Source of the DNA: Acidisphaera sp. | GTDB taxonomy: Bacteria > Pseudomonadota > Alphaproteobacteria > Acetobacterales > Acetobacteraceae | DNA: 64,000 nt | Direction of reading: 5' to 3' | NCBI GenBank assembly: GCA_019240635.1 | Contig: JAFAYA010000005.1 | Span: forward strand, 1 to 64,000 | Translations under genes and position numbers: made by a program | In this document: positions 35,015 to 47,600 of the stretch, in pieces | How positions within the stretch are numbered: position 1 is the stretch's first letter | How the letters are laid out: each line of letters starts with the position of its first letter | Notes under the pieces: generated by a model | Told to the model about the DNA's origin: nothing | Seen by the model: only the letters and a program-made list of their open reading frames with translations | The model's database searches: none

Positions 35015-36118
35015 ATGAAAATCGTGCACGTCACCAACGTGGACTTCGCGTTGCGCCACTTCATCCTGCCGCTGATGCGCGGCGCGCGCGCGCGCGGCCA
35101 CGAGGTGATCGGCGTCTGCGCGGACGGGCCGCTGCTGGCCGCGGTGCGGGCGGAAGGGTTTCGGGTGCTGCCGGTGCCGCTCGCCAGGAGCCTGGCGCCG
35201 GCTGCGCTGTGGGGCGCATTCCGCGCGCTGCTCGCGCTGTTCCGCGCCGAGCGGCCGGACATGGTGCATGGCCACATGCCGATCATCGGCTTCCTGGCCC
35301 GTCTCGCCGCGCGCATCGCCGGAGTGCGACGCGTGGCCTATACCTGTCACGGCTACCTCTTCAACCAGCCCGGCCCCTGGTGGCGGCGAAAGCTCGGCCT
35401 GCTCGTCGAGTGGCTGGGCGGCCGGTTGACCGACGTCTACCTGACCGTCTCGGCCGAGGAGGCGGCGGACGCGAGGCGGCTCGGCATCGCCCGCGCGGCG
35501 GTTGCGGTGGGCAACGGCCGCGATCCCGCGCTGTTTCGCCCCGATCCCGCCGCCCGCGTCGCGCTGCGGGCGGCGATGCGGGTGCCCGAGGATCGCGTCG
35601 TGGTGGTCGTGGTCTCCCGCCTGGTGCGCCACAAGGGCCACCCCGAGCTGCTGGCGGCGATGCGCCTGGTGCCGGAGGCGGAGCTCTGGGTCGTCGGCGA
35701 GCGCCTGGCCTCCGACCACGGCACGGACGTCGAGGCGGCGTTCGCGGCGTCGGCGCTCGGCGACCGGCTGCGCCGGCTCGGCTATCGCGAGGACATCCCG
35801 GCGATCCTGGCGGCGTCCGACGTTTTCGTGCTGCCCAGCCACTTCGAGGGCCTGCCGATGTCGGTGATCGAGGCCATGCTGGTCGGACTGCCCGTGGTCG
35901 CGACGGCGATCCGCGGCCCGCGCGAGCAGGTGGTGGACGGCGTCACCGGCCTCTTGGTGCCGCCGCGCGAGGTGGCAGCGCTGGCCGCGGCGCTGGCGCG
36001 GCTCGCCGCCGATCCGGCGCTGCGCCGCTCGATGGGCCAGGCCGGCCGCGCCCGCGCGCTGGCGCTCTACGACGAGGCGCAGGTGATCGGGCGCACGCTG
36101 GACGTGCTCGGCCTGTAG
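35015..36118 (+). CDS. Glycosyltransferase family 4 protein
   Basis: A 367-aa GT-B fold enzyme transferring a sugar from an NDP-sugar with retention. N-terminal KIVHVTNVDFALRHFILPLMRGARARGHEV, acceptor-side DMVHGHMPIIGFLARLAAR, and a C-terminal domain with VSRLVRHKGHPELLAAM and the E-x7-E motif in LPSHFEGLPMSVIEAMLVG. It is probably involved in cell-surface polysaccharide synthesis. It is inserted between the heparinase-like gene and purH, 36 nt after the former. Confidence 0.9.
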   Translation: MKIVHVTNVDFALRHFILPLMRGARARGHEVIGVCADGPLLAAVRAEGFRVLPVPLARSLAPAALWGAFRALLALFRAERPDMVHGHMPIIGFLARLAARIAGVRRVAYTCHGYLFNQPGPWWRRKLGLLVEWLGGRLTDVYLTVSAEEAADARRLGIARAAVAVGNGRDPALFRPDPAARVALRAAMRVPEDRVVVVVVSRLVRHKGHPELLAAMRLVPEAELWVVGERLASDHGTDVEAAFAASALGDRLRRLGYREDIPAILAASDVFVLPSHFEGLPMSVIEAMLVGLPVVATAIRGPREQVVDGVTGLLVPPREVAALAAALARLAADPALRRSMGQAGRARALALYDEAQVIGRTLDVLGL

Positions 36119-36185
36119 CCACTCGCGGATTGCCCGGCACCGCCGCCCCGGCTAATCCGGCCCGCGAGCATTCGTCCGGAGTGCC

Positions 36186-37760
<1,575 letters not shown>

Positions 37761-37780
37761 GAGCCGGCGGGGCGCGGCTC
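37761..37780. terminator. Hairpin between convergent purH and transglycosylase genes
   Basis: GAGCCG (37761-37766) and CGGCTC (37775-37780) enclose an 8-base loop and fill the whole intergenic gap directly after the purH stop. No T-tract, so termination is inferred from position. Confidence 0.4.
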
Positions 37781-38639
37781 AGCGCGCCGCGAGCGAACAG
37801 GCGCGGACCCGCGCCGGCGCGCTGAGATAGCCACCGAGCATCCCCGCCACCTGGCAGGCGCTTGGCCGCCGGTGCAGGCGTGCCGCCGGCTGGCGATTCA
37901 GGTTGATCAGCAGCACGCCGCCGCCGGCCAGCGCCAGGCGCAAGGTGCCGCGGCGGATCGCCCGCAGGTAGAGCGGCTCCGGTCCGCCGATGCCGCTGAC
38001 GATACCCGCCCCCACCGCCGCGACCCGGTCGCGATACGCCGCCGCGAGTTCCGGCGTGTGGGAGTGGTAGAGGCCGACCGCCACGTTCCAGTCCCCGCCC
38101 GCGTCGCCGGCTTGCAACTGGCGCAGGTAGCGCGCGGCATACTCGGCGTTGACCTCGGGATCGAACGCCTCCTCGAGCGTGTGGAACGCCCCGGGATGCA
38201 TCTGCAGATCGACCTGCATGCAGCCGACATCCATGAAGGTCACGCCGCGCGCCAGCGCCTGGCGCGCCCAGACCACCGCGGCGGCCTTGCTGTCGAAGAA
38301 GTAGCCCTGGCCGTCCGCGTCGATGGTCCACGGCCAGGCCCGCACGTCGCCCATGGCGGTGATCGGCCGGCCGCTCTCGACCTTCGCGATGGTGCCGAGC
38401 AGGCCGGGCGGCAGGCCGTGCCGCTGCTCCGCAGCCTGCACCGCTTCGGTGCAGAGCGCGCTCTGCACCACCGCCCAGGTCTGTGGCGGCACCTGCGGCG
38501 GCTTTGGCGCGGCTGCCTGGCCCGGGTTCGGCGCCGCGTCCTCCGGCGACGCCGAGGCGCGCGCGGCCGGGCCCGCCAGCAGCAGCAGCGATGCCGCGAG
38601 CAACGCAAGTCCGGTACGCCGCGGGCGGGCTCGCCGCAT
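37779..38639 (-). CDS. Lytic transglycosylase, SLT domain
   Basis: A 286-aa exported protein with signal peptide ([24 protein letters not shown]). The SLT core runs from [30 protein letters not shown], where the glutamate in KVESG is the catalytic acid, through [17 protein letters not shown] to AARYLRQL and [19 protein letters not shown]. It cleaves peptidoglycan glycan strands. The C-terminal 60 residues are basic and unfamiliar. Whether it serves cell-wall turnover or an envelope-spanning machine is unknown. Confidence 0.85.
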   Translation of the reverse strand: MRRARPRRTGLALLAASLLLLAGPAARASASPEDAAPNPGQAAAPKPPQVPPQTWAVVQSALCTEAVQAAEQRHGLPPGLLGTIAKVESGRPITAMGDVRAWPWTIDADGQGYFFDSKAAAVVWARQALARGVTFMDVGCMQVDLQMHPGAFHTLEEAFDPEVNAEYAARYLRQLQAGDAGGDWNVAVGLYHSHTPELAAAYRDRVAAVGAGIVSGIGGPEPLYLRAIRRGTLRLALAGGGVLLINLNRQPAARLHRRPSACQVAGMLGGYLSAPARVRACSLAAR

Positions 38640-38779
38640 CTGCCGTCAGCTCTCCGTGAAAGCCGGGCAACCTATGGGGCCGGGGGCGCGGAGGCAACCC
38701 CGGGCGCCCCCGCTGCGGCGCACCCGCGCTGATCGGCCGCCGGCTTGATCCCCGCCGCCCGCGCCGGCATTTTGCCGCG

Positions 38780-39736
38780 ATGCGCAACTTCTCCGATCTG
38801 TCGGAACGCGAAATCCTCGCCCTCGCCATCAGCAGCGAGGAGGAGGACGGCCGCATCTACGCCGACTTCGCCGAGGGCCTGCGCGACGACTACCCCGCCA
38901 GCGCCCGCGTCTTCACCGAGATGGCGGCGGAGGAAGGCGAGCACCGCCGCCGGCTCATCGAGCTCTATCAGCAGAAATTCGGCGAGCACATCCTGCTGAT
39001 CCGCCGCCACGACGTGAGCGGCTTCGTCGCCCGCCGGCCGGTCTGGCAGTTCCGCCCGCTCGGCCTCGACGTGGTGCGCCGCCAGGCCCAGCTGATGGAG
39101 CTGGAGACCGGCCGCTTCTACCGCCGCGCCGCCCAGCGCACCTCCGACGCCTCGATCCGCATGCTGCTCGGCGACCTGGCGGACGCCGAGGTGCAGCACG
39201 GCAACCTGGCGGACCGGCTAGTCGAGGAGAACCTGCCCCAGAAGGTGCGCGACGAGGAGGACGAGGCCTCCCGCCGCATGTTCCTGTTGCGCGTGATCCA
39301 GCCGGGCTTGGCGGGGCTGATGGACGGCTCGGTCTCCACGCTCGCGCCGGTGTTCGCCGCCGCCTTCGCGACCGGCCGCTCCTGGGAGGCCTTCGTCGTC
39401 GGGCTGGCCGCCTCGATCGGCGCCGGCATCTCGATGGGCTTCGCCGAGGCGCTGTCGGACAACGGCAGCCTCACCGGCCGCGGCGCGCCGTTGGCGCGCG
39501 GCGGTATCTGCGGCCTGATGACGGCGCTCGGCGGCATCGGCCACACCCTGCCGTTCCTGATCGCCGATTTCTGGACCGCCATCACGGTGGCGGTCGCCGT
39601 GGTGATCGTCGAACTGGCGGTGATCAGCTGGATCCGCTGGCGCTTCATGGACACGCCGCCCGTCTCTGCCGCCTTCCAGGTGGCATTCGGCGGTGCCCTG
39701 GTGTTCGCCACGGGTATCCTGATCGGCAGCAGTTGA
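38780..39736 (+). CDS. mbfA: Membrane-bound ferritin MbfA (erythrin-VIT1 family)
   Basis: A 318-aa iron exporter/detoxifier. Residues 1-150 are a ferritin-like diiron four-helix bundle with glutamates in [42 protein letters not shown] and [13 protein letters not shown]. Residues 165-318 are a VIT1-like membrane domain with five helices ([38 protein letters not shown]). The family is controlled by Irr and iron in alphaproteobacteria; no iron-control box could be recognised upstream here. Confidence 0.93.
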   Translation: MRNFSDLSEREILALAISSEEEDGRIYADFAEGLRDDYPASARVFTEMAAEEGEHRRRLIELYQQKFGEHILLIRRHDVSGFVARRPVWQFRPLGLDVVRRQAQLMELETGRFYRRAAQRTSDASIRMLLGDLADAEVQHGNLADRLVEENLPQKVRDEEDEASRRMFLLRVIQPGLAGLMDGSVSTLAPVFAAAFATGRSWEAFVVGLAASIGAGISMGFAEALSDNGSLTGRGAPLARGGICGLMTALGGIGHTLPFLIADFWTAITVAVAVVIVELAVISWIRWRFMDTPPVSAAFQVAFGGALVFATGILIGSS

Positions 39737-39755
39737 GCCGGGCGCCGCACGCCGT

Positions 39756-39769
39756 GTGACCGGGGTCAC
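39756..39769. promoter_or_regulatory. 14-bp palindrome in the mbfA-tagH gap
   Basis: GTGACC-GG-GGTCAC, a perfect palindrome 20 bp after the mbfA stop and 138 bp before tagH. It may be an operator for the type VI cluster or part of a terminator; nothing else supports either reading. Confidence 0.35.
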
Positions 39770-39849
39770 GCCGGCGGCGCGCCGAAGCGAGCTTCCGATT
39801 GCCCGCGCCGGCTCCTAAGCTATCGTGACGCACGACGAAGGGGGGCAGG

Positions 39850-39903
39850 ATGGGCGACCGGCTGGACCGCGTGCGCGCGCCGCTGAACGACCGATGCAGC
39901 TGA
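39850..39903 (+). CDS. Possible 17-codon leader ORF before tagH
   Basis: ATG GGC GAC ... AGC TGA encodes [17 protein letters not shown] and is preceded by GGGGGGCAGG, a far better ribosome site than anything directly before the tagH ATG. The stop codon lies 5 nt downstream of the tagH ATG (39894), so ribosomes finishing the leader could reinitiate on tagH. It may alternatively be chance. Confidence 0.4.
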   Translation: MGDRLDRVRAPLNDRCS

Positions 39904-41429
39904 CCTTGACCGTGCTGCGCTGCCCGGACGCCGTGCCGCCGCAGACGCGGCAGGTGAGCGGCGGCGAGTTCTCGCTCGGCCGCGGCCCGGAGAACGACTG
40001 GGTGCTGCCCGACCCCGACCGTCACCTCTCCAAGCGGCACTGCATGCTGGCTTTCCGCTCCGGCGCCTGGCAGGTCGCCGACCTCAGCACCAATGGGACC
40101 TTTCTGAACCGGGAGGCCGAGCCGCTCGGCCAGGGGGCGCCGCGCATCGTGCACGACGGCGACCGGCTGCGGCTCGGCGCCTACGAGATCGAGCTGCGCC
40201 TGGCCGAGCAGGCCGGCATGGGCACCGGTGGCGCCGCGCGCCGGCCAGGCAGCGACCCCCGGACTGACGATCCGTTCGGCGACGATCCGTTCCGCGCCCC
40301 CGCGGCCAACCCGTTCCACGAGGACCCGCTGCTCGCCGGGTCCGACCCGTTCGGCGGGGCGACGCCGGACCCATTCGGCGCGCCGCACGCCGCGGGCGTC
40401 AACCTGCCGCCGGATTTCGACCCGCTGGCGCCCGAGCCGGAGTCCGCCTTCACCGGCCCGACGCAGCCCGACCACACGCCCTCGGTCGGCGACGCCTTCC
40501 GCCCGCCGCCGCAGGCGCCCTCGCTGCTGCCCGACGACTGGGATCTCGATCTCACGCCGGCCGCCCCCGCCGCGCGCGCGCCGCGCACGGCCCCCTCGCC
40601 GACACCGCTGCCGCAGGCTCCCGTGCCCGCCGCGCCGTCACCGGCCCCGCTCCCCACCCTCGCCCCCCAGGCGGAGCAGCCGGTCCGGCCGCCGCCCCGG
40701 CCTGCCCCAGTCGCCCCGCCGGTCGCGTCCCCGGTCGCACCTCCAGTCGCGCCGCCCGCCTTGCCTCCGGTCGCGCCGCCCGTTTCACCTCCGGTCGCCG
40801 CGCCCCCGGGCGCGCCCCCGGTCGCGCCGGCGGGGGAGGGCGGACTGATGGCCGCCTTCCTGCACGGCGCCGGGCTGGCCGACGCAGCGCCCGCCGATCC
40901 GCGCGCCACGATGCAGGCACTCGGCGCCGCCTTCCGCGCGCTCGTCGCCGGGCTGCGCCAGGCGCTGATCGCGCGCGCCGCCATCAAGGGCGAGTTCCGC
41001 ATCGAGCAGACGATGATCCGCAGCCGCGGCAACAACCCGCTGAAATTCTCCGCCGACGACGACGACGCGCTCTCCGCCCTGCTCGGCGTCGGCCGCCGCA
41101 CCGACATGGCGCCCGCCGCCGCCGTCGCCGACGCGCTGCGCGACATGCGCCTGCACGAGCTCGCCGCGATGGCCGCCATGCAGAGCGCCGTGCGCTCGCT
41201 GCTCGCGCGCTTCGACCCCGCGCAGATCCGTGCTGCGACCGAGCAGGGCGGCGGCCTGGCCGTGGTGCCGGCACAACGCAAGGCGCGTGCCTGGGACGCG
41301 TTCGAGAAGCTGCACGGCACCACCACCCAGGCGCTGGCCGACGATTTCGACAGCGTGTTCGGCAAGGCTTTTGCGCGCGCCTACGAGCAGGCGCTACGCG
41401 AGGCGAGTGAACGGGAGCCCCGCGCATGA
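39894..41429 (+). CDS. tagH: Type VI secretion FHA-domain protein TagH
   Basis: A 511-aa regulatory scaffold of the type VI secretion system. Residues 1-105 form an FHA phosphothreonine-binding domain ([38 protein letters not shown]). Residues 115-325 are low-complexity with [14 protein letters not shown]-type repeats and a long Pro/Ala run. The C-terminal 190 residues ([59 protein letters not shown]) are the TagH-specific domain. It reads threonine phosphorylation by PpkA, opposed by PppA at the end of this cluster. The gene overlaps tssJ by 4 nt. Confidence 0.92.
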   Translation: MQLTLTVLRCPDAVPPQTRQVSGGEFSLGRGPENDWVLPDPDRHLSKRHCMLAFRSGAWQVADLSTNGTFLNREAEPLGQGAPRIVHDGDRLRLGAYEIELRLAEQAGMGTGGAARRPGSDPRTDDPFGDDPFRAPAANPFHEDPLLAGSDPFGGATPDPFGAPHAAGVNLPPDFDPLAPEPESAFTGPTQPDHTPSVGDAFRPPPQAPSLLPDDWDLDLTPAAPAARAPRTAPSPTPLPQAPVPAAPSPAPLPTLAPQAEQPVRPPPRPAPVAPPVASPVAPPVAPPALPPVAPPVSPPVAAPPGAPPVAPAGEGGLMAAFLHGAGLADAAPADPRATMQALGAAFRALVAGLRQALIARAAIKGEFRIEQTMIRSRGNNPLKFSADDDDALSALLGVGRRTDMAPAAAVADALRDMRLHELAAMAAMQSAVRSLLARFDPAQIRAATEQGGGLAVVPAQRKARAWDAFEKLHGTTTQALADDFDSVFGKAFARAYEQALREASEREPRA

Positions 41430-41881
41430 AGCGACGACAGGTCCTGCTGCTCGGCGCGCTGGCGGCGGCGCGCTGCGCGCCGCCGCCGCCGCCGCCGCCG
41501 CCGGTGCTCACGCTGACCATCAATGCCGGGCCGGACATCAACCCCGACGCCGCCGGCCATCCGGCGTCCGTGGCGGTGCGCATGTTCAACCTCAACGCCA
41601 CGGCAAAATTCGAGCGCGCCGACGTGTTCGCGCTCACCGACCGCGAGCGCGACACGCTCGGCGACGACGACGCGGGATCGGAGGAGTTCGTGCTCAGCCC
41701 CGGCGAGAATCGCACCATCACGCGCGAGCTGAAGAAGGGCGTGCAGTTCATCGGCATCGCCGTGCTGTTCCGCGATATCGACCATGCGACCTGGCGCGCC
41801 ATCGCCCCGGTCGCCGCCAACGGGCCGAGCAAGCTCACGCTCAAGCTGGCGAAGATCACGGCTTCGCTCGCGCCGAGCTGA
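41426..41881 (+). CDS. tssJ: Type VI secretion lipoprotein TssJ
   Basis: A 151-aa outer-membrane lipoprotein that anchors the TssJLM trans-envelope complex. N-terminus [17 protein letters not shown] with the presumed lipidated Cys17; arginine at -1 makes the lipobox atypical. Eight prolines follow at once, then the TssJ beta-sandwich ([51 protein letters not shown]). Its ATG lies in the end of tagH. Confidence 0.93.
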   Translation: MKRRQVLLLGALAAARCAPPPPPPPPVLTLTINAGPDINPDAAGHPASVAVRMFNLNATAKFERADVFALTDRERDTLGDDDAGSEEFVLSPGENRTITRELKKGVQFIGIAVLFRDIDHATWRAIAPVAANGPSKLTLKLAKITASLAPS

Positions 41882-41933
41882 GGAAAATGCTACGCTCGCG
41901 AATCATCGCGCGCAGGGGACGGCGCACACCGGG

Positions 41934-43262
41934 ATGACCTGGTCGAACAGGGTCGTGTGGCAGGAAGGCATGTTCCTGCGCGCCCAGCATTTCCAGCAGC
42001 AGGACCGCTACCTGGACTCGCTGGTGCGCGCCCGCGTCACCGGCCTGCGCCCGCACCCCTGGGGCATGACGGAGATGGCGGTCGATCGCGACCTGCTCAG
42101 CACCGGCCGCTTCGCGCTGAGCAACGCCGCCGGCGTGTTCGAGGACGGCACGCCCTTCGCCATCCCCGGCGAGACCGACCATCCCGCGCCCCTCGAGTTG
42201 CCGGACACCGCGCGCAACGTGCTCGTCTATCTCGCCGCGCCGGTGCGCCAGCCCGGTGCGGTGGAGATCGCCGGCGCCGACGGCACCGAGGGCCGCTACG
42301 CGCTGCACGGGTTTGAGGCGTACGACACGCATTCCGCCTCGCCGCAGCCGGCGGAGCTGCAGATCGGCCGGCTGCGCCTGCGCTACATGCTGGAGAGCGA
42401 AGACCGCGCCGGCTATCTCTGCATCGGCCTGGCCCGCATCAACGAGGTTGCCGCCGACCGCCGCGTCACGCTCGACGACCGCTGGATCGCCCCGGCGCTG
42501 GTCTGCTCGGCGACCCCGCCGCTCGCCGGCCTGCTCACCGAGCTCTCCGGCATGCTGAACCAGCGCGGCGAGGCGCTGGCCGCCCGGCTGACCGCGCCCG
42601 GCGCGCGCGGCGTCGCCGAGGTGGCGGACTTCCTGCTGCTGCAATCGGTGAACCGCTGGCAGAAGCTGCTGAGCCACTGGGCCGACGCCGGCAACGTGCA
42701 TCCGGTCGATCTCTACGCGACGCTCGTGCAGATGGCCGGCGAGTTCGCGACCTTCACCGAAACCACGCGCCGGCCGAACGCCTATCCGGCCTACCGGCAC
42801 GAGGACCTGCAGCGCAGCTATGCCCCGGTCGTCGCCGATCTGCGCCGCTCGCTCTCCGCGGTGATCGAGGCGACTGCGGTCGCGATCCCTCTGCAGGAGC
42901 GCCGGCACGGCGTGCGCGTCGGGCCGATCGTCGACCGCAACATCCTGCGCGCCGCCAGCTTCGTGCTGAGCGTGCAGGCGGACGTGCCGACCGAAACCTT
43001 GCGCCGCCTGTTCCCGAGCCAGGTCAAGATCGGCGCCGTCGAGCAGATCCGTGAGCTGGTCAACGTAGCCCTGCCGGGCATCGCCGTGCGGCCGCTGCCC
43101 GTCGCGCCGCGGCAGATCCCGTTCTACGCCGGCGCCACCTACTTCGAGCTCGATCGCAACAGCCCGCACTGGCAGCAGATGCAGTCCTCCGGCGGCTTCG
43201 CGATCCACGTCTCCGGCGACTTCCCGAACCTCAATCTCGAGCTTTGGGCGATCCGCGGCTGA
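41934..43262 (+). CDS. tssK: Type VI secretion baseplate adaptor TssK
   Basis: A 442-aa protein linking the baseplate to the membrane complex. The opening VVWQEGMFLRAQHFQQQDRYLDSLV is the strict TssK signature, followed by HPWGMTEM, ELPDTARNVLVYLAAP and, towards the C-terminus, PLQERRHGVRVGPI and LPVAPRQIPFYAGATYFELD. The ATG at 41934 gives the normal N-terminus. Confidence 0.96.
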   Translation: MTWSNRVVWQEGMFLRAQHFQQQDRYLDSLVRARVTGLRPHPWGMTEMAVDRDLLSTGRFALSNAAGVFEDGTPFAIPGETDHPAPLELPDTARNVLVYLAAPVRQPGAVEIAGADGTEGRYALHGFEAYDTHSASPQPAELQIGRLRLRYMLESEDRAGYLCIGLARINEVAADRRVTLDDRWIAPALVCSATPPLAGLLTELSGMLNQRGEALAARLTAPGARGVAEVADFLLLQSVNRWQKLLSHWADAGNVHPVDLYATLVQMAGEFATFTETTRRPNAYPAYRHEDLQRSYAPVVADLRRSLSAVIEATAVAIPLQERRHGVRVGPIVDRNILRAASFVLSVQADVPTETLRRLFPSQVKIGAVEQIRELVNVALPGIAVRPLPVAPRQIPFYAGATYFELDRNSPHWQQMQSSGGFAIHVSGDFPNLNLELWAIRG

Positions 43263-43279
43263 GAGGGAAGGCTGCCGAC

Positions 43280-44644
43280 ATGAGCGACAACCCGTTCTCG
43301 GAACCGGACGACAGCGACCGCACGATCATCCGCCCGGCGCCGGGCGGCCGCCGCGCCGCCGCGCCGGAGTCGGCGGCCGCCCCGCCGTCGGCGCAGCGAA
43401 GCGCGCGCGCCGAGCCGGTCGAGGCCGCGTCGGTCGTCGGCGAGGCCGTGGCGATCCCCGCCGCCGGCCTCTCGTCGCTGGTCGCCGCGGCGCAGCCGCT
43501 GCTGCAGCTGCTGGCACGCCTGCGCAACACCGTCAGCCCGCCCGACCCCGGCGACCTGCGCGAGCGCGCGGTGCGCGAGATGCGCGGCTTCGAGGCCCGC
43601 GCCCGCGACGCGGAAATCCCGATGGAGCAGCTGCGCCCGGCGCACTACGCGCTCTGCGCCAGCCTCGACGACGCCGTGCTGAACACGCCGTGGGGCAGCA
43701 CCGGAACCTGGGACGCGCGCTCGCTGGTGTCCACCTTCCACCAGGAGGTCCGCAGCGGCGAGCGCTTCTTCGACCTGCTCGCCCAGGTCAGGCAGAACCC
43801 CGGAAAATTCCTGCCGGTGCTCGAGCTGATGTATCTCTGCCTGTCGCTCGGCTTCCAGGGCCGCTACCGCCTGTCGCCGCGCGGCCCCGGCGAGCTCGAG
43901 AAGCTGCGCGAGGAAACCTACGCGCTGCTGGTGCGCAATCGGCCGGCCGCGGAGCCGGAGCTGTCGCCGCACTGGCAGGGTGTCGCGGCACCCTACCGTC
44001 CAGCGCGGTTCATCGTGCCGATGTGGGTCGCCTGGAGTGCCGCGGCGGCCGGCATCGCCGGCCTGTTCATCTGGTTCTCGATCGGCCTGAACGCCCGCTC
44101 CGACCAGCTGTTCGAGCGCATGGCGCACGCCCCACCCGACCACATGCCGCAGATCGCCCGCGGCCCGGTGCAGCCGCCGGCCCCGCCGCCGCCATCCGAC
44201 GAGCCGACGCTCGTGGACAAGCTGCGCACCTTCCTCAAGCCGGAGATCGACCAGGGCCTCGTCGCCGTGCTCGGCACGCCGACCATGCCGATCGTGCGCA
44301 TCCGCAACCGCGGCATGTTCCCCTCCGGCACCGCCAGCCTGCAGCAGGGTTTCTTGCCGCTGCTGCGCCGTATCGGGGAGGCGCTGAAGCAGGAGCAGGG
44401 GCACGTGACGGTGTATGGCTACACCGACAACCAGCCGATCCGCACGGTGCGCTTCCCGTCGAATTTTCAGCTCTCCGCCGCACGTGCCGAGGCGGCCGCG
44501 GCGATCATCGCGCAGGCGATGGGCGATACCTCGCGCATTTCCGCGGAGGGGCGGGCCGACGCCGACCCGATCGCCTCCAACGCGACGCCGGAAGGACGCG
44601 AGGAGAACCGGCGCATCGAAGTCGTGCTGAACCGGCAGGGATAG
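43280..44644 (+). CDS. tssL: Type VI secretion protein TssL with C-terminal OmpA/peptidoglycan-binding domain
   Basis: A 454-aa inner-membrane component. A disordered N-terminus is followed by the DotU domain (residues 75-235: LRERAVREMRGFEARARDAEI, ALCASLDDAVLNTPWG, FHQEVRSGERFFDLL, YLCLSLGFQGRYRL), one transmembrane helix (about 245-268) and an OmpA-like domain (about 330-454: VYGYTDNQPIRTVRFPSNFQLSAARAEA, ENRRIEVVL). The peptidoglycan-binding extension makes this the evolved TssL type that needs no separate TagL. tssM follows after 6 nt. Confidence 0.95.
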   Translation: MSDNPFSEPDDSDRTIIRPAPGGRRAAAPESAAAPPSAQRSARAEPVEAASVVGEAVAIPAAGLSSLVAAAQPLLQLLARLRNTVSPPDPGDLRERAVREMRGFEARARDAEIPMEQLRPAHYALCASLDDAVLNTPWGSTGTWDARSLVSTFHQEVRSGERFFDLLAQVRQNPGKFLPVLELMYLCLSLGFQGRYRLSPRGPGELEKLREETYALLVRNRPAAEPELSPHWQGVAAPYRPARFIVPMWVAWSAAAAGIAGLFIWFSIGLNARSDQLFERMAHAPPDHMPQIARGPVQPPAPPPPSDEPTLVDKLRTFLKPEIDQGLVAVLGTPTMPIVRIRNRGMFPSGTASLQQGFLPLLRRIGEALKQEQGHVTVYGYTDNQPIRTVRFPSNFQLSAARAEAAAAIIAQAMGDTSRISAEGRADADPIASNATPEGREENRRIEVVLNRQG

Positions 44645-44650
44645 CAGGTC

Positions 44651-47600
44651 ATGGGATCCGTGCTTCGCTTCCTCGGCTCGCGCTGGTTCCTCAGCTTCAT
44701 CGGCATCGCCCTGCTGGCGGCGCTGGTCTGGTTCCTCGGGCCGCTGCTGGCGTTCCTGGAAAGCTGGATCGTGCGGCTCGTCATCATCCTGGTGATGCTG
44801 CTGCTCTGGTTCGGCATCAACCTGCTGATGGACCGACGGCGCAAGAAGCAGGAAAGCGCGCTCACGGAGGGTGTAGCCGCCGCGGCGCCCGATCCGACGG
44901 CGGTCGCCTCGGCCGAGGAAACCGCCGCGCTGCGCGAGCGCATGACGAACGCGCTCGGAGCCCTGAAAAAGGCACGCGGCACCCGCGGCTATCTGTACGA
45001 GCAGCCCTGGTACGTCATCATCGGGCCGCCCGGCGCAGGCAAGACCACGGCATTGCTGAACGCCGGCCTGCGGTTTCCGCTGGCGGCGGAGATGGGGCAG
45101 GGCGCGGTCGCCGGCGTGGGCGGCACGCGCCTTTGCGACTGGTGGTTCACCGAGGACGCGGTGCTGATCGACACCGCCGGCCGCTACACCACGCAGGATT
45201 CCGACGCCGCGGTCGATCGCGCGGGGTGGAGCGGCTTCCTCGATCTGCTGAAGCGCACGCGCGAGCGCCAGCCACTCAACGGCGTCATCGTCGCGATCGC
45301 GCTGACCGATATCGGCGCCGCCCCGGCCGACGAGCGGCTGGCCCATGCGCGCGCCATCCGCCGGCGCATCAAGGAGATCACCGAGCGGCTGGCGGTGCGC
45401 GTTCCGGTCTACGCGCTGTTCACCAAGGCCGACCTGCTCGCCGGCTTCACCGAGTTTTTTGACGATCTCGACCGGGAGAAGCGCTCCCAGGTCTGGGGCG
45501 TCACCTTCCCGCTCGAAAAAAAGGAGGCGGGTCCGGTCGCTGCGTTCGCGGCCGAATTCCGTGCCCTCGTCGAGCGGCTGAACGCGCGCCTCTATGACCG
45601 TCTCCAGGCCGAGCGCAGCCCCGATCGCCGCGCGCTGCTCGCCGGCTTCCCCGCCCAGGTGGCGAGCCTCGAGCAGCCGATCGCCGAGTTCCTCCAGGAG
45701 GCGTTTGCTGGCTCGCGGCTCGATCCCGCGCCGTTCCTGCGCGGCGTCTACATGGCCTCCGGCACGCAGGAGGGCACGCCGATCGACCGGCTGACGGGCG
45801 CGCTGTCGCGCGCCTTCGGCCTCGACCAGCGGCGCGCGCCGAGCCTGCGGCCGGAGCAGGGGCGCAGCTATTTCCTGGCGCGGCTGCTGAAACAAGTGAT
45901 CTTCGGCGAGGCGATGCTGGTCTCGCGCAACCCCGCGGCGGCGCGGCGAATGACGTTCGCGCGCGCCGGCGGCTACGCGCTCGCCGCGCTGGCATTCCTG
46001 CTCTGCGGCGGCGCGCTCTGGCAGCTGCACGCCGCCAACAGCGCCGAGGTCACCGACAGCGAGAAGGCGTTTGCGCAGTACGCGCAGATGGCGCAAGCGC
46101 TGCCGCTCGACCCCGTCAAGGAAGCCGACCTGCCGCGCTACGTGCCGCTGCTCGACGCGGCGCGCGCCCTGCCGCACGGCTACGCCGCGGGGCCGGGCGC
46201 GCTGTCCTGGGTCGGCTTCGGCCTGTCGCAGACCGCCAAGCTCGGCACCGGCGCGCGCGCGGTGTATCGCAACGCGCTGCAATACGTGTTGCTGCCGCGG
46301 CTGATCTGGCGGCTCGAAAGCGAGATGCGCGGCTCGCTGGACCGGCCGGACTTCCTCTACGAGGCGACGCGCATCTACCTGATGCTCGGCAGCCAGGGCC
46401 CGCTCGACAAGGGGTTGGTGCGGAGCTGGATGCACTACGACTGGGAGGCGTCCTATCCCGGCGCGACCGCCGCACCGGCCCGCGAGTCGCTGGCGCGTCA
46501 CCTGGACGCGCTGCTCGAGCAGCCGCTGCCGCAGATCACGCTCGACGGCGCGCTGGTGGCGGCCGCGCGCGCCACGTTCAGCCGGCTGAGCCTCGCGCAG
46601 CGCGTCTATTCCCGCATCAAGCCTTCGACCGCCGCGCAGGCGATGCCGCCCTGGCGCCCCGCGGACGCGCTCGGCCCGGCGGGGGCGCGGGTGTTCATCC
46701 GCGCCTCGGGCAAGCCGCTGACCGACGGCATTCCCGGTTTCTTCACCGTCGAGGGGTTCCATCGGGTGCTGCTGCCGGCACTCGGTACGGTGGGCCGTGA
46801 GGTCGCCGGCGAGAGCTGGGTGCTCGGCAGCCGTGCCGAGGTCGCTCCGAACAGCCCGCAGCTGCGCGATATGGAGCAGGGCGTGGTCGGGCTGTACACC
46901 GCTGATTATGCGAAACAGTGGGACGCCATGTTGGCGGATCTCGATCCGGTGCCGCTGCGCAACCTCCAGCAGGGGTCGCAGGACCTCTACATTCTGTCCT
47001 CGCCGCAATCGCCGATGCGCGACCTGCTCACCTCGATCGCCCGCCAGCTCACCTTGTCCAAGCCGCCGCCGCCCTTGCCGGGTGCCGCGGGCGCGGCGGG
47101 GCAGGCCGGCCAGGCGGCGGCGCAGCAGGCGGCGACCAGCGCGACGACGCAGTTGGCCGGCCTGTTCACCACGCCCAACAACGGCCCGCCGCCTCCACCG
47201 CCCGGCTCGGTGATCGACGAGCGCTACAAGGCGCTGCGCGACTTCGTGGGCTCCGGGCCGGGCGCGCCGATCGATCAGGTGCTGAAGCTGATGAACGATC
47301 TCCAGCAGCAACTCGCGCAGCTTGCCGCAGCCCCGGCCGGCGGTGCGGCCGCGCCCGCGGCGGCCGTGGGCAACGACCCCGCCATGCTGCTGCGCGCCGA
47401 GACCTCGCGCGATCCGCAGCCGGTTTCCCGCTGGCTGCAGGCGATGCTGGTCAGCGGCACGGCGCTGCGCGCCGGCGGTGCGCGGGCGCAAGTCGCGGCC
47501 GCCTTCAACGGCGGCGGTGGCGGCGGCGGAGCCGGCGGCGGGGGTGGCGGCGGGGGAGGGGGAGGCGGCCCGGCCAATCTCTGCCGCGCGGCGGTGACCG

